NCBI GenBank assembly: GCA_973895155.1
Contig: OZ316896.1
Span: 11,842,001 to 11,906,000 of the forward strand
Origin: Marsupella aquatica
Taxonomy: Eukaryota; Marchantiophyta
Direction of reading: 5' to 3'
Length of the DNA: 64,000 nucleotides
The notes below the pieces were generated by a model that saw nothing but the letters and a program-made list of their open reading frames with translations, was not told where the DNA came from and did not search any database. Position numbers and translations under genes: made by a program. Numbering within the stretch: position 1 is the stretch's first letter; every line of letters starts with the position of its first letter. Positions 21,441-34,725 of the stretch are shown in pieces.

Positions 21441-22904
21441 ATAACTAAATCTAAACTCCCATAGAGCTAAATTACTCATAGACTAGACAGACTGAACATA
21501 GAGTATAAGTTAATTCCAAAAATAATATGGTTCCATATCATGCATTATTGCAATCCATTTATAATTTTAGATAAAGATATGGCTTCATGGCTTCAATTTA
21601 GATTCACATATGGTTGCATAACTCAGCTCATTCAAGCACATTTCTAAAAGAGAAAGTATGCACTAGAGAATTGAATTGGAACCAAAACTTATAATTCCAA
21701 GGACCAAAGAAACTACAAGAAAATTTTTCATAACAAAGCAGCTCCCACTTGTCTATGTAAGGTCAATTTTCTCTTAGATTTTTGTTGTTACTTTTGTCAA
21801 TGAGCACTAGAAGCTCTCCCAAATGACACCTAAGTCCTCAAACAGATCTGGAATTGGAATCTAGAATTTGAAGTTGAGTAATTGAAGGAAAGCAACTCAC
21901 AACTATGGAGGGAAGGCAAAATCTTAGGATCTGGAGTTGAGTAATTGGAGGCAGTAGCTTGTAGCAGCATCAAAGCAAGGCAACACAATCGGGAGCACAA
22001 CAAGTTGCAACAAGACAACAATGCAGACTTAGCACAGCAAGGCAACAATCGAGATTGAAATTGAGACGAGATCAAGATTGTCGCGAAGCAAGGTAGTGAT
22101 TGAGAGAAAATGTTTGGATTCAACCACTTGCAACAATGGAAGGCCAGATAGCAATGAAAACAAAATTGGCAATGAGGCAATAATGTTGACAAATTGAATT
22201 GGGCATGGGGTAACATAGGAGGAAATAGTTCGGGCTGGGGTAGAGTGAAGAACGACATTGGACCTAGGCCTAACTCGCGGTGAGAAAGACCAAACACTAT
22301 AGTTGGGGAGACATAAAATGTGTTTCACCCCATTTCTCGCCCCTGAGTACCTAAATTGATGACTTAAACTAACTCACCGAGTAATTTGCAATAAAGTTGG
22401 GATCAATCACCTGTAATAATAGACTTTTCAGATAACTTTACTATCTACCATTATACGATATTAAAAAAGTATTGAGATACCTCCAAGGCACTATTGGCAT
22501 GAGACCATTTTCCCTAATAACACTAACCAAACCCTAACAAATTATGCAAATGTTGGATACCTCTCGGATCCAAATGACACCAAATCATAAACCATTTATA
22601 AATTGCATATGTTGAGAGCGGGTATCAAAAGGATTTATCAAAGGAGATCATAAACACATAGTTTCAAAGTTCTTTTTTAGTCATGAGCAACAAGGAGACA
22701 CCATCCAAGTCAAGGCCATTGCTGACAAAGATAACCATGCCAATTTATTTACCAATCCGTTGACTCTAGTAGTACATCAAGTTTGTTATCATGTCATAGG
22801 CCTTAGAAGACTATCTAAAATCATTGATCAATAATAATACATGATGCTTATAATTTATATTCCAATGTTCATACATGAAAGAGGTGGTGGTACCCTGTGG
22901 TGGG
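21441..22904. other. AT-rich intergenic DNA, no gene seen
   Basis: Short ORFs are scattered on both strands with biased, low-complexity products. I see no motifs, splice chains or repeats worth naming. Confidence 0.6.
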
Positions 22905-23020
22905 TAAATACTAACCCATATATGGAATGGGGGGCAGGCTGAAAAATAATTTTGTTTGGGGGATAATGTATCAAATTCAGCAACTTAGGAGGACAGGGTA
23001 CTAGTAAAAGTAAAAAGCTG
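22905..23020. repeat. One-arm relative of the 9.5-kb foldback element
   Basis: CCATATATGGAATGGGGGGC, TTTGGGGGATAA, AGGAGGACAGG and the terminal AAAAAGCTG occur in the same order as in the right arm at 10010-10104 (CCATATACGGAATGGGGGGC ... GGGGGACAGG ... AAAAAGCTG). No matching left arm follows within 1 kb. Confidence 0.75.
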
Positions 23021-26000
23021 TATACAATAAATGAGTGATAAAACCTTAAATGGAAATAGGCTGGTAAGTTATGATCAAACATTTTTGCAGAACTGCACTT
23101 TTGATCTAGTTACTTGGCCAGAAAGATGAAGCGCTTGAGACTTGTAGACCTTCACTAGCATTTATTGTGGATACTTTCTTAGCAACATACTTGATTGTGA
23201 TTAACTTCTCAAAGTTAATTATTGCGAGTTCAGGGGCAGTGTGGTTTGCAAGGGATGAGGTGATGGTGTATTTCTTGTGTAGTTGAATTCTACAACTAGA
23301 AATGTGTCATTTTCCATGTGCAGACAAATGTTGAGTTGCTAAAATTGGTGAATAGATGAAGCAGTCCTTTAGCCTTGTAAAGGTCCGACAAAAGTTAAAT
23401 TGTATAATCTGGTCAGCAATAAGTTACCTAAAGGATCGAATAAACACAACAATTTTTGTGGTTTTCTGAGTTAGGGTGGGGTTATTCTTATCCTCTCACC
23501 TCGAATCAATGCACCTCAAATAAGCACGGTTTTCTGAGGTTTCGGTAGGTTACTACAAAGTTCACTATCCTTACCCTTAGGCGCCCGTCGATGAGTTTTT
23601 ACTGATTTTGTCTTGTGATGGATTTACCTTTACCACCCTTGGTCTCGTGCCTGCATGCCCCTACCACACTCTCGCACTACAATTTTCTATGGATAATCAG
23701 TGGGCAATGCTTGTTTCAGCACTTATCATGGCAGGAGGTCTAGTATTGACAGACCTAGTGTATGGAAATGTGCATGGGAATGTACTTGATAATGCTATGA
23801 CCAATGCACCAAAAGTTTTAGTCAAAGAATTTATGTCGTGCATCGAGATAGGGGATCACGTGCAAAAAAAATATCCTAAAAAAAGAACGAGAATGAAAGG
23901 AGAGAGAGCAAGTCAACCAAGCTGTACATGCCTCTTCAAATGTTGTTTGGCCATCAATTCATTTTATTTTTCCGTTACTAAATATAATAAGAAATGCAAA
24001 AACTTATTTGTCATTGGTATATTTTTCCCAAACTCGACTTCATTGGAAAAAAAATATCAATGGAATTTAGCCATGTGGGACCCACCATTTAACTCCTTAT
24101 TAGCTCAAAATTATTTTCATAATATCATTTTTCACTTATCAATCCATAAAATGCAAAAGTTGCATGGTTATATTTTTTTTTCTCTTCTTTTGCACAAACC
24201 AAACATGAGGATTTCTCCCTTAGAAAGAAAACCTCATGACAATGTCTATAAAGATGAGATTCACAAATTCCATATTTTTATGTGATGATCTTGTTGCATG
24301 ACTTATTGAGTTTAAGATGAGAGAATTGAAGAGTCATTTCTATTTCTAGATGATTATAACAATTAGGACAAAATGAGTCATCATGGGGTGAACAATATGA
24401 ATCCTATTGGTAACGTAATATATAAATGTTTGATAAATAGACAGTTGCATACTTGGAAATGAATGATTGGTTATTGTCTTAAAAATTTAGGAGCTATCTT
24501 TTTGGAACAAATTTTTTTAACACTATGGATGAAGAAGTGATTGCAGCTAAAGAGTTGCATTTCATTTATGACACAACAAATTTGAAATCTAGGATAACAC
24601 TCTCAAATAAGAATGTGGCTAATCAAATGTATGTATGTCACAAATACAGATTATACACTGAAATTTTTGTATGCAACATTTGTTACAATATTAACAAAGA
24701 TGATGAAATCCAAAATTTTCATGCGTGTTGCAAGTTGAATTATCCCATTAAATACTCTGGACCCTAGCATTTATATAGTGAAGGGGTATACATACGTACA
24801 ACCCCTTACCACATACCCCTTATTATTTTTGGTCACCTATAAAAAAATTTCTTGTTAATCTTAAAAATTAATTTTAGAGAATTATATACCCTTTGCAAAA
24901 ATTATAAATTAATAATTAGTCACATTTATAAAGATCTTGAAATATTATAAATTTTTATACCTTAAAAAATAGGTATCTATATATAGATAGTGAGTGTTTA
25001 AAGAGAAACATACTTAAATTGACTAGAAGACTCATTATATTTTAGCACATGTAAGAGTGTCTCACTATGCTTTAGCACATGTAAGCGTGCTTGTAGACCT
25101 ACCAATTGTTTCAACTATAAAGACATATATGTAAAAATGTTTGCACAATTATTTTCAAAGATTTTTATAAAAGCGCATACCTATCTCTTAGAAAACATTC
25201 AATGCTATTGCACACATGCATGTAGCAAAACTACTATATCAACTAAGAGTGCACACATGTAAGTTGAATGCTTGCATAACTCATATGTTAACTAATAGAA
25301 CCCAATACAAAATCTCCAACTTATATGCCCTCTTGTTGTCTTTCATCTTCAAGGGATCTTGGGTGAACACAATCAAAAAATTTATATCAGAAACAATGGT
25401 GATTTAGTTGTCCAAACTGAACTACTATTTGGAGTATGTAATCCTAATGAACATATATTCTACTATATCTAATATCAAACGGGATATCAAATCGTTCACA
25501 AAAATAAACAGAATATTAAGCACTTGCCTTTAAAAAAATCTTGTCTCACTGTATGGTTGAATTCTCAGAACATCAGAATTTGTATCTACTTTTTTGTTGT
25601 ACCAATAACTTATGCACTTTAACAAAATCAAGGCCATTCTACACACATTCGCACCCACATTTAACATCAAGCCCTCAACCTAGATTAGACTGTGTGCAAA
25701 TAATGACAACAATCGGGAGAAACATTTTAGGCAAAACTAACCTCAATCTCTGTCTTGATCTGCTGTTCAATTGCTTCCCAAAGATAACGCTATCTTCAAC
25801 CTCGCCTCCAACAACAATAACCCAATCCGAGTGGCGACAACACATACCAAAGAAATGAAGCCCTAAAGGATCTCAAGGCTTAGGCTTCGTCCGACTCACA
25901 GAAAAATTGGGAGGAAAATGGGATCCCAGGCTCCCGCCTAGGCTTCCTCTGACTCATACAAGAATGACCGAGGTAATGAGATCCCAAGTTTTGTCCAACT

Positions 26001-26508
26001 CATGTCTAAGCTCCAATTCTTTCCCGAATTGGCCCCCCAATGTGACACCGCCTATCCAAAAAATATTTCAAATGCTTTTCCTCCAACTTCCTCAATGCAA
26101 ACCCAAAACCCTCCCAAAACTCTTGTACCCTAAACCCTTCGAATCCTTGGATTTTGGGGCCCAAAAAATGGTACACTATGCCCATAATGTCTCTAAATTT
26201 GGCCTAAACACATGTTCCAATGATATGAAGCCACATAGACCAATGATATTGTGACGCATGACACAATGTATTATGGTCCCCCTTGAAGCAAATTATTGTG
26301 TGCTGCATTTATTTTGGCTTTTCATAGTTATAAAGGGTAGTTGTATAAAAATGCCTCTTGTTTCTTATAATCATATTATAAAAATTAATCTGGAATTGGA
26401 TTTATCGCACCCTTCCACCGTTCACATGTCCGACCCATTATTAATAACGCTAGGGGCCCAAAGATTAAATGGGCAAGGAATGGATTATAATCTAAGGATG
26501 ACTTTTCT
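23021..26508. other. AT-rich intergenic DNA; one 225-codon ORF of doubtful meaning
   Basis: 23608-24285 (+) is open for 225 codons but begins with TTG, becomes K/N/F/I-rich in its second half and matches no family I know. The rest is AT-rich. 24785-24830 has a small inverted pair (AAGGGGTA...ACCCCTT). No further genes seen. Confidence 0.5.
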
Positions 26509-27019
26509 ATGTATCCTGTCAATATATGTAGAGCTAATGTTGAAGAAATATTTGTTAGAAAACCTTGGACTGTTAGTTCTGACATATATTATTTCGAGTC
26601 AACAAATGAGGATGTGCTTGAACCTAGCACAATGATAGAGGGATCTTTTACAAAGAGCTCTCTCAAGAGGCCAAAGTTGGAACCAAAATCTGTTCGTTTT
26701 GATGATGTGTTTGTAGAGAGCAAGATTCCTGATAAAAGAGTAATTTTTGGTGATTCATTGGGTGAATTTGTATCATTGGCTAATAGATAACCATTTACTA
26801 ACTATAATTACTTGAAGACTATAATTGATGTATTAGTTATAGAGCATTCTCCAATGTGTAGAAAATGATATGAGAAGATGAGGTATGTAGACATAGTTGT
26901 GCTATTTGATGATGAAGAGATAGAGTCTCCACAAATATATGTTGATGTAGGGAAAGGTAAGGTAACTTTGTTAAGAAAGATCCTTTTCAAGGTCAAGACT
27001 GAGCCAAGATCCCCTTGAA
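26509..27019 (+). pseudogene. Degraded coding sequence of unknown family
   Basis: One frame stays protein-like for about 170 codons through two in-frame stops (TAA near 26788 and TGA near 26869): ANVEEIFVRKPW, YYFESTNEDVLEPSTMIEG, KRPKLEPKSVRFDDVFVESK, then after the stops TIIDVLVIEHSP, YVDIVVLFDDEEIESPQIYV and a K-rich end. Continuity of one frame across stops, with ordinary amino-acid composition in AT-rich DNA, suggests a decayed gene or transposon ORF. No domain recognised. Confidence 0.4.
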
Positions 27020-28007
27020 GTTGATACAATAAAGATAGTTGAAACTAAGTACCAAGTAAGTAATATAAGGAGTATCTATCTTCTTTCACTCAATGTTCAT
27101 GACAAGGTATATTCCAAGGAAAAAAATAAAATTCTAAAGAATGTTCATGAGAGGGTATGTAGAGGAGAGTGAGAAAATAATACAAATTAATATATTCAAT
27201 GTATAGACTTTGTGGTTTGTGGGAAGGGAATGAGAAGTAAAGAAGAGAAAGGGCCGGGGGCAAGGGGAGTTATTTTGCTTGGAGAATTGTGTATACACTT
27301 TGGGGTTCAATTCCCCACCAATGTCCTTGGACTTGTTACTTTGATCTCATATTCATAAGAATCGTGTATAAATTTTTGGCTTCTTAAAACTCTGTTCAAT
27401 TTTATGGATTCATAAGAAGTGTGTTTAATTGTACATATATTGACAATTTTGCTAATTTCAGCTATTGCCATAGAATTTTTGCACTTCACATTCACTAGTT
27501 TGAAGCTGCTGTCTCAGAATTCTTTCCTACATTGCTTATTGAGGGGAAAAATGCAAAATTTATTGTTTTCTAGTGGAATTTTTTTTTTAAAAATAAACAA
27601 GAATTACATGTTGTACTAGAGGGCTCCAAAAATCACTATAGAAGACAATTGTTTGAGAAGTGCCTTACTGTAAAAGCTGATCAAGAGTTTAATTTTTTCA
27701 AAAATAAACTAGAAAAAATGCAAACAAGCGTTCGTCATATAGCAATGTCAATTTTTTTTGACTAACTAATAAATTTTTCAGTAGGGGCTTACTTCTGAAA
27801 TAGTATTGAGACTCCATGGACCACCTTATTTAACCAATCACTTGTAAAGGGGATACCTTACTTTAGACTCTCCCTCATCCTGTATTAATTAGAGTTAATG
27901 TATCATACTTGTGATTAGGGTGAAAGCTTGGAAGGTATTTGTGTGTGGCTAAGATGCTTATTGTGGGCAGGGGATGAGAGTTATGATTATCTACTAGGCC
28001 TTTGGTT
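27020..28007. other. AT-rich intergenic DNA, no gene seen
   Basis: Nothing beyond homopolymer runs and short chance ORFs. Confidence 0.6.
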
Positions 28008-28345
28008 GCCCGGTTTAACCTGACGGGCACCTTGACGCCTTACCCAACACGTCAAATTGTCAAATGACGACCCAAAAATGACCAATTTGACGGATATTCG
28101 ATAAGATTCTCCCAAACTCACTCGAACCCAAACCCGAACCCCCCCGGACCGCCCCCGAATCTAAACCCAAACCCGGACCGCTCCCCGGACCCCCCCCCGG
28201 AGCGTCCCCGAACCGCCCCCGAACCCGAACCACCCCCCCAAACACGAACCCACCGCCCCCCGCACTACTCCCGAGCCTGGGTGCTAGGTTGCCAATTTGC
28301 CGGCCATTTTCGCCCAATTTGACGGGCAAGGTCAAACCGGGTTTG
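28008..28345. repeat. C-rich low-complexity tract between inverted CCCGGTTT/AAACCGGG ends
   Basis: The left edge (TGCCCGGTTTAACCTGACGG) and right edge (GACGGGCAAGGTCAAACCGG) are roughly inverted copies. Between 28110 and 28270 the + strand is almost free of G/T runs and consists of repeated CCCGAACC/CCCGGACC units with C runs up to nine, so the minus strand has many G-runs. Possibly a small foldback element with an expanded core. Confidence 0.5.
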
Positions 28346-29145
28346 GTTGTGCACTTTGTGGCCCCACTTTGATCTTCTTTTCTTCCGGGTGCATCCCCTT
28401 TGTATTTGAGGCTTACCCTGAAATGGTTTCCTATGTCATTGTTGCTGTGAGTAAAGTATACTAAATTTTCTTTCTCATTTGCATTCAAAAACCCACTCCC
28501 GACAAAAACTTGTTTGAGTGCCGAGTTTTCACTGAGGACGAGTCATAAACGTCCTCATAAACGGGGAGGACGGGACGAGATATCAATGCGGCCAATCCAT
28601 GATTGACAAATGTACCGTAATCAATCCGGCTATTCGCAGCTCCATCCCCAATCAGATACAACAAACCGAACCTCCCGACCACTCAATTATACTGTACTAG
28701 CACACGGTAGCAGAAAAGAGCTCTAAATTCTCTCTGCCTCAGTACTGTAGGTGATCGATCATACTCTGTAGTTGAAAGTCGGAGGAGGAACGCGCTCCGC
28801 GCGTGGAGATTCAATCTCGCACTCTCCATAGCTGCTCTCTATGTTCATCTTCGTCAGCTGCTGCTGATATTTTCAGCTGCTTGGAAAGAACAATTCGAAC
28901 CATCGGTAAGCAGTCCGTTCCCGGCATTCACTCCCCTAGATTCTCCACTTGTGGTTGTCGATGTTGGTTGATCCTCATTCAGCTCGCTCGATCCGTTTCT
29001 AAATTTTCTAACACGTATGTGCTAATCATGCCCAAACAACCCAGTGATCGGAATCCGGCCATCGGCAGAAATCAGCATATAGGGTCGCCTTTATATCCCA
29101 ATAAGGGACCGCTCCCGTCCTTAACCATATACATTGGGACTCGCC
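28346..29145 (+). promoter_or_regulatory. Putative tAPX upstream region and 5' leader
   Basis: This stretch separates the C-rich tract from the tAPX start codon. It holds no supported gene. Several short ATG ORFs precede the start, and a GTAAGC at 28904 could be a donor of a leader intron, but no TATA box or start site is clear. Confidence 0.3.
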
Positions 29146-32100
29146 ATGGCCTCGATAGCCATGCGTGGGCTACAGAGCTCTTTGGCGACTGTCACATCTG
29201 CTCTCGGGCATGCTGCTGCAGCACAAGCTCGGAGCTACACTGAAATTGTGGGCCTTCCCGCTCTCCGCCTTTCTGCGAAATCATCATTGCGACAACAATC
29301 AAGCGACCTCCGGTCTCAGCTGTTGCCATCTTTCAACGTCTCGGTGAGCTTTCTACGAGGAGTACCCTATGATATAGATTGTCACGACATAATGTTCTTT
29401 GGAGTCTATTCGTTTGAGGCTATTCTGTGCTGTCAAATCTAACAGTTTCAGGTGAAAAGCCCTCTCTCTACACAATGTGAATGCCCATCCAACAACGGTA
29501 TCGTTTTTCTCCTTGAGTTTATGGCATATTGCTGGAGCTAAGTTCGAGTCCAGTTTGTACCGTGGGTCGGGGTTTTGCCTTCAAAAGCTACTCGTGCAGT
29601 TTCGAGTTCGAAATTCTAAATTAATTAGCTGGAGGCCCCGACGTATATCTAAGAGACATGCTGACCTCAATGCATTGGACACATGGCCAGATTCCCTCGC
29701 TGCGAAGGAGGAAGGCGAAAAGAGTGGAAGCTGGCAAAGGAGGAGCTTTGAGTACCACCGCCTTTGCTACAGATCCACAACAGCTCAAGGAAGCCAAAGA
29801 GGAGATAAAGAAACTATTAGCGGAGAAAAAAGCTCACGGTATCCTTGTGAGTGATCTCATAGCATAGCCTCTACATCCACCTTTAGCATAGAAGGGTTGC
29901 AGAATTTTCATATTGAAAGTGAAGTCGAATGTGGTCTGTGATAAAGAGTGAGAACTGTCAATCGGGGTTATCATTTGCTCACCTAAGGAGTCTCAATGCT
30001 GTTGTGGGTGGTGTAGATTCGTCTGGGTTGGCATGATGCCGGAACTTACGACAAGAACATTTCTGCATGGCCAAAATGTGGTGGAGCCAATGGAAGTCTC
30101 CGATTCGTTCTGGAGTTAGGCCATGCCGCAAATGCCGGTAATTCGCAATCTTCCACCATCGGAGTTTCCTTTTGATTTTGAATAATGGGCATGAAACACC
30201 CGAGTGTTCAATTTGGACAAGTTATAGAAAATATGCCGAAAGTCTGACAATGGGAGAAAGAAAACGAGTGAACGACATCGAAGTCGCTAAGAAGTATTCG
30301 CTACCTCTACTGCTTTGTCTTGGTGATGAGTTATTGGTTGGCTGACTTGATATAAGGCTTTAGGTTTAAGAAAGTAGAATGATTTAGGCGTTTGTTTAAC
30401 TCCTACATCCCCAGAAAGACTCTTTTCGCAGAAATTTACTTTTTGTTGCTCAGGTCTTGTCAGCGGTGTGAAACTTCTCGAGCCAATCAAAGAAAAATTT
30501 CCCGGCGTATCATATGCTGATCTATTCCAACTTGCCAGTGCCACTGCTATTGAGGTTTGCTTCTTCATGTTCTTAATTTCCCTTCGACTGTCGGCCTTCT
30601 GAGTTGTGTATAGTTCGTCGCTAGTTGCATACCTGAATGGCTGCCCCTCACCCCTCACCCCTCACCCCCCAAAAAGAAGAGGGAACATTTAAAAGAATAT
30701 ACATGAACATGAAGTCTCACCGGCTGCCCTTATATTACGCATCAAGGCCACCGTGACAATCACTTACGGAGTCGAGTATTTTGATCACAAGTACACACCT
30801 ATTCCTTTAGAAGTTTCTTCCAGAAGTGTTTCCAGCACCTTGGCCTAAGCTCAAGTGTGTTTGAATCTGTGTGGACTAGGGTTTCTTCACTGGTGTGGAT
30901 GCATACTTATACTTCCTGTGGATGCCAAATTCATCATTTTTAGGATGCTGGTGGTCCCAAGATTCCAATGAAGTATGGCCGGGTCGACACGAAAACTGAA
31001 GAAGAATGTTGCGTTGAAGGAAATCTACCAGGTTCGGCCTCTGCTATCCATGAGATCGATGGTTTGAGCTACAGGCATGCCAGACCAATGCCGAATTTTG
31101 TTTGTTGTAACTGGGTGCTTATTTGACCCGAAATGTGAGAGTTTAGTTCACATTATAAGATCACTACAATCTATTATTTCGTATGCCTTACTTCAAATCC
31201 ATTTGTCCCTTTACCCCTTGAGACCCATTTCTGACCAAATCATTCTGAATTAGTGGAATAGTCATTTGTCTTCTGCAATTGCATCCTTGGCAGCAGAGGG
31301 CATATTTGACCTTAGGTGGTTTCCTTAATAATTTGTGTTTGCATATCCGCAGCTGCTGATCCTCCCAAGCCAGCTGACCATCTTCGCCAAGTCTTCTATC
31401 GTATGGGTCTTAATGATAAGGTAAAGCAACACCAGCCCAATTGTGGCCTCTCGACAGTGAGTCATTCTGAGAGAAGGTGCTTCTCATACCATAAGATTAT
31501 TTCCAACTACAGGGATTTGGAGAACTGACAGCAAACCGACTGTACTTATATGATCTGACCCCCATCCATCTGATCATCTCCTTATACTGGGACGCTTAAA
31601 CGTGTCGGAAAACTTGTTGCTTGTCTGGTGCGGTTACGAGACAATTCTGGTGCATCGTCATACGGTTTCCAGATACTACAAAAAGGCATGAGAGCTAATG
31701 AAGTAGCCTAAATCGTGGTATCAGAGTCAAGCTGGTTGGCTTGCATTTCAATATATTGAATGCTGGCTTTGCTTTTTTACAGGAAATCGTAGCCTTGTCT
31801 GGGGCTCACACCATCGGTCGCTCACGGCCTGAGCGTAGTGGCTTCGGGAAAAAGGAAACAAAATACACGGTATGGCCTGACTGTGAAGCGTTGTGCCGTT
31901 CTGACGAACATTATATTAATCTAAAATTGCACCGCCTGTTCAGTCGACGAGCCCGTTAAGTCTCTAGTTCGATGTGGGCAGTCCATGACAGTTTTTAGGT
32001 TGATATGAAACTATTTGTCATGTGCTGAGACGGTGATTCGCTGGAAGCAGAGATTCTTGACCAAAAATAAGTCCATCCTCAAATGAGGGTTTGGTATATG

Positions 32101-33969
32101 ATGATGAGTAGAGTGAAATTCAATTCGCATTCTCTCAGACAATGCGAGGCTCTATGTATGATGGTCTATAGCACGGTCTTGCCTCAATGGAAATGTGACC
32201 AAGTAGAGGATAGTGTCTCATGTATGACAAACCGGATGTACTAATTATTCTACACATTGTTTAATGCTGTGCAGAACCCCAAAGACAAAGACATTGGGAA
32301 CCCTGGTGGTCAATCATGGACAGTGGAATGGCTGAAGTTTGACAACTCATACTTCAAGGTTAGTAGCATCTAATCAATGTCGTTGTTGATGGGAAATAAT
32401 TATTGTTCAGTGTACTGGGGAGGGATATGCTTCTGCACAAGATATCTAGAAAGTAGTCAGATAGTGTTTTCATGAATTTGTGCAGGACATTAAGGCACAG
32501 GCCGATGAGGATTTGCTGGTACTTCCCACAGATAAGATTCTCACCGAGGATCCGGAGTTTAAGGTACTACCTATTTCTATGCTTGTAACGGATCAGGCTT
32601 AGAAGTAGTATAATGAGTGAAGGAAACAATTTGGGATTTTCCCGAGCAGCTATTTGATTTCGAATTCTTGTGAGGGTGCTTGGTGGTCTGAACTATGATG
32701 AAACGTTTTCTCTTCAATTAAAGATTTTCGCGCTGAGAAAGCAGTTGCTAATCTGGAACTCTCCCTGTTGCAGGTGTATACTGATAAATATGCTGAGGAT
32801 CAAGATGCATTTTTCGCGGATTATTCCGCAGCTCATAAGAAGCTGAGTGAGCTTGGTACCAAGTTTGATCCTCCAGAGGTATCTCACAGAAGATTGTTCT
32901 ATTTGCCTATAAGTTTGATCTGGATCACCTTTTTGGATGTCATGCTAGTGCCAGGAAATAGGAAGTCAGTAGAAAGTGGCCAGGAGTCTTGAGGTGTTTT
33001 GGGATCTTTAGGAAATGTGTGGGTGATAAGAATATCGGATACGTATATTGGCCGCCTAGTCTGCCCCACATGCTGTTGTGACTCTCTGTAATTGACTACA
33101 AATTGGGAACAAGCAGTGGTGGTAAACTACTTAGGACATGGTTCGATATTGTAGGTATGTCTGATAGAGTTGATTACGGGAACTTCAAACTTGTCCAGTC
33201 CACTTCTAGTGTGTGCCAGTTGTCCATGTCTAGAATGCCTAAACTCTTTAAGCAAACTTATCCTTGGTACATGTGTCATCGCATAAGGCTTGTCGCGGAG
33301 TCAGTCGTCATTTGGAATAGTAATCGTTAGTGTTGTGTCTTGCAGGGTATTTCGGTGGATGATGTGGCACCAAAAGCAGAGAAGTTTGTTGCTGCAAAAT
33401 ATTCTTCCGGTAGTGACCAGGTAAGCTATGGAAACAGATGTGAAATTGTTCCCAAATCTGAATTTTCTAGGTAAAATAACTTCAGAAAGACGATGCTCAT
33501 CAAGATACTAAGTTGCTGTAAAGCCCTTTGTCATTTCCACTCTGCAAGAAGACAGTCTGCTCTCTGGCCAGAAGCGCTGACTGGTAATGCTGTAATGCAG
33601 GCGTAGTCAAGAATCTACACTTATGTGACCCAAAGGGACAAATTGTGATCTGAAAAATGAACATGGAAAGAACATCTGAGCTGATGTGGTGTGAACCTCA
33701 ACAGCAAATTTTGTCCAATAGATAGCGATTCAGCTGAGTGTTTGTAGAGGTCTTTCTTCTTGTGGGTAATGGAGGAGGGGAATCATTTTCTGTGGTCTCT
33801 GATTTTCCTGCAGCGAGAACTCTCTGATACAATGAAGGCCAAGATTCGTGCGGAGTATCTTGCGGTGGGAGGAAGTCCTAACAAGCCTCTAGGGTCCAAC
33901 TACTTTCTCAATATAATAATAGTTATAGCTGTTCTGGCTGTATTATCCTCACTTGTCACACAAAATTGA
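29146..33969 (+). CDS. tAPX: Thylakoid-bound L-ascorbate peroxidase, chloroplastic (12 exons, 438 aa)
   Basis: Exons: 29146-29343, 29691-29846, 30017-30137, 30454-30554, 30944-31031, 31353-31420, 31783-31869, 32275-32358, 32486-32563, 32774-32878, 33346-33420, 33814-33969. All introns are GT-AG and phases agree, giving 1317 nt with no internal stop. The enzyme reduces H2O2 with ascorbate at the thylakoid. Residues 1 to about 95 look like a plastid transit peptide (S/A/R/L-rich). The class I heme peroxidase core has the distal RLGWHD (Arg120, Trp123, His124), proximal LSGAHTIGR (His253), the radical-site Trp288 in GGQSWT, and Asp317 in LPTDK. The chloroplast-type insertion lies before GGQSWT. 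The last exon encodes [17 protein letters not shown](N)KPL and a membrane helix [19 protein letters not shown], the thylakoid anchor. Arabidopsis tAPX is 426 aa, so length fits. The ATG at 29146 is the first in the Met-Ala-Ser context. Confidence 0.96.
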
Positions 33970-34725
33970 TATTGTAAGTATCTCTGCACCATTGACGGCA
34001 GTGGGAAGCTTGAGGATTGTACCGTATCGAGTCTCTGAGTTGCTGTTGCTTGAAACGTGGACTGCTGCCAGCAGGTGGTGCGTTTTGTACTCTAGAGTGC
34101 AAGTGTAAACTCACTGTATATTTAATTCCTCTCGGACGAGTCAGTGATACATTGCCTTGGTCCTCATAGGAACGGTTCTCCAACTGGAAATCAATGTCCA
34201 CAAATGTCCCTTCAATTAGGCACATGTATAATAATACTGGACAGCGATTTATCGCTTGAAAGTTGGAGCACGTTGTGTTGTCCCTGACGCAGTGGCTTGA
34301 CATGATTGATTGCAATTAGCACTTACAAAGGCTTTGCAATCTTTCCGTCTGTCAAGCATTTTGGGTAACGTGTCTTCTCCACTATAGGAAACCTCTGTGA
34401 CGTACGATGGGGGCATGACTTGGGGTCATAATCTGAGTGATCCATTTGATCTGTTGTCTATTTCCTGTGCGATTCTATGTCCGTAGTTATTATTGTTGGA
34501 AATAAGGTTAGATGGAAGGTTAGCAATCGAGGACAAGTCTCTCCTCCATGTGTAGGAGTGAGACAACTTTAAGTTGATGCTGACGAGCTTGTCCTCAAAC
34601 CTTCTTTCTGTGCCACCTGATGCAACGGAAAGGATTACCCCTCTTCCTCTGAATCGTAGACTACGCACAACTTATTTCTAAGAAACCTTCTAGAATGCGA
34701 AGTCCACAGTTTTAGTCATGGGAAT
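33970..34725. other. tAPX 3' region and spacer
   Basis: It follows the tAPX stop codon and should include the 3' UTR. There is no AATAAA that clearly marks the end, and no other gene. Confidence 0.5.

Noticed and set aside
23608-24285. 225-codon plus-strand ORF
   Set aside because: No ATG start, strongly K/N/F-rich second half, no recognised domain; kept only as a note in the gap entry.
27240-27330. tRNA-like T-arm phrase GGGGTTCAATTCCCC
   Set aside because: No matching acceptor, D-arm or anticodon arm could be placed upstream.
28060-28488. 142-codon minus-strand ORF with a Gly-rich centre
   Set aside because: The Gly-rich part is only the translation of the C-rich low-complexity tract, and no domain or splice context supports it.
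29134-29145. Upstream extension of the tAPX reading frame
   Set aside because: The frame upstream begins with TTG; the ATG at 29146 gives a normal MAS-type transit peptide start.
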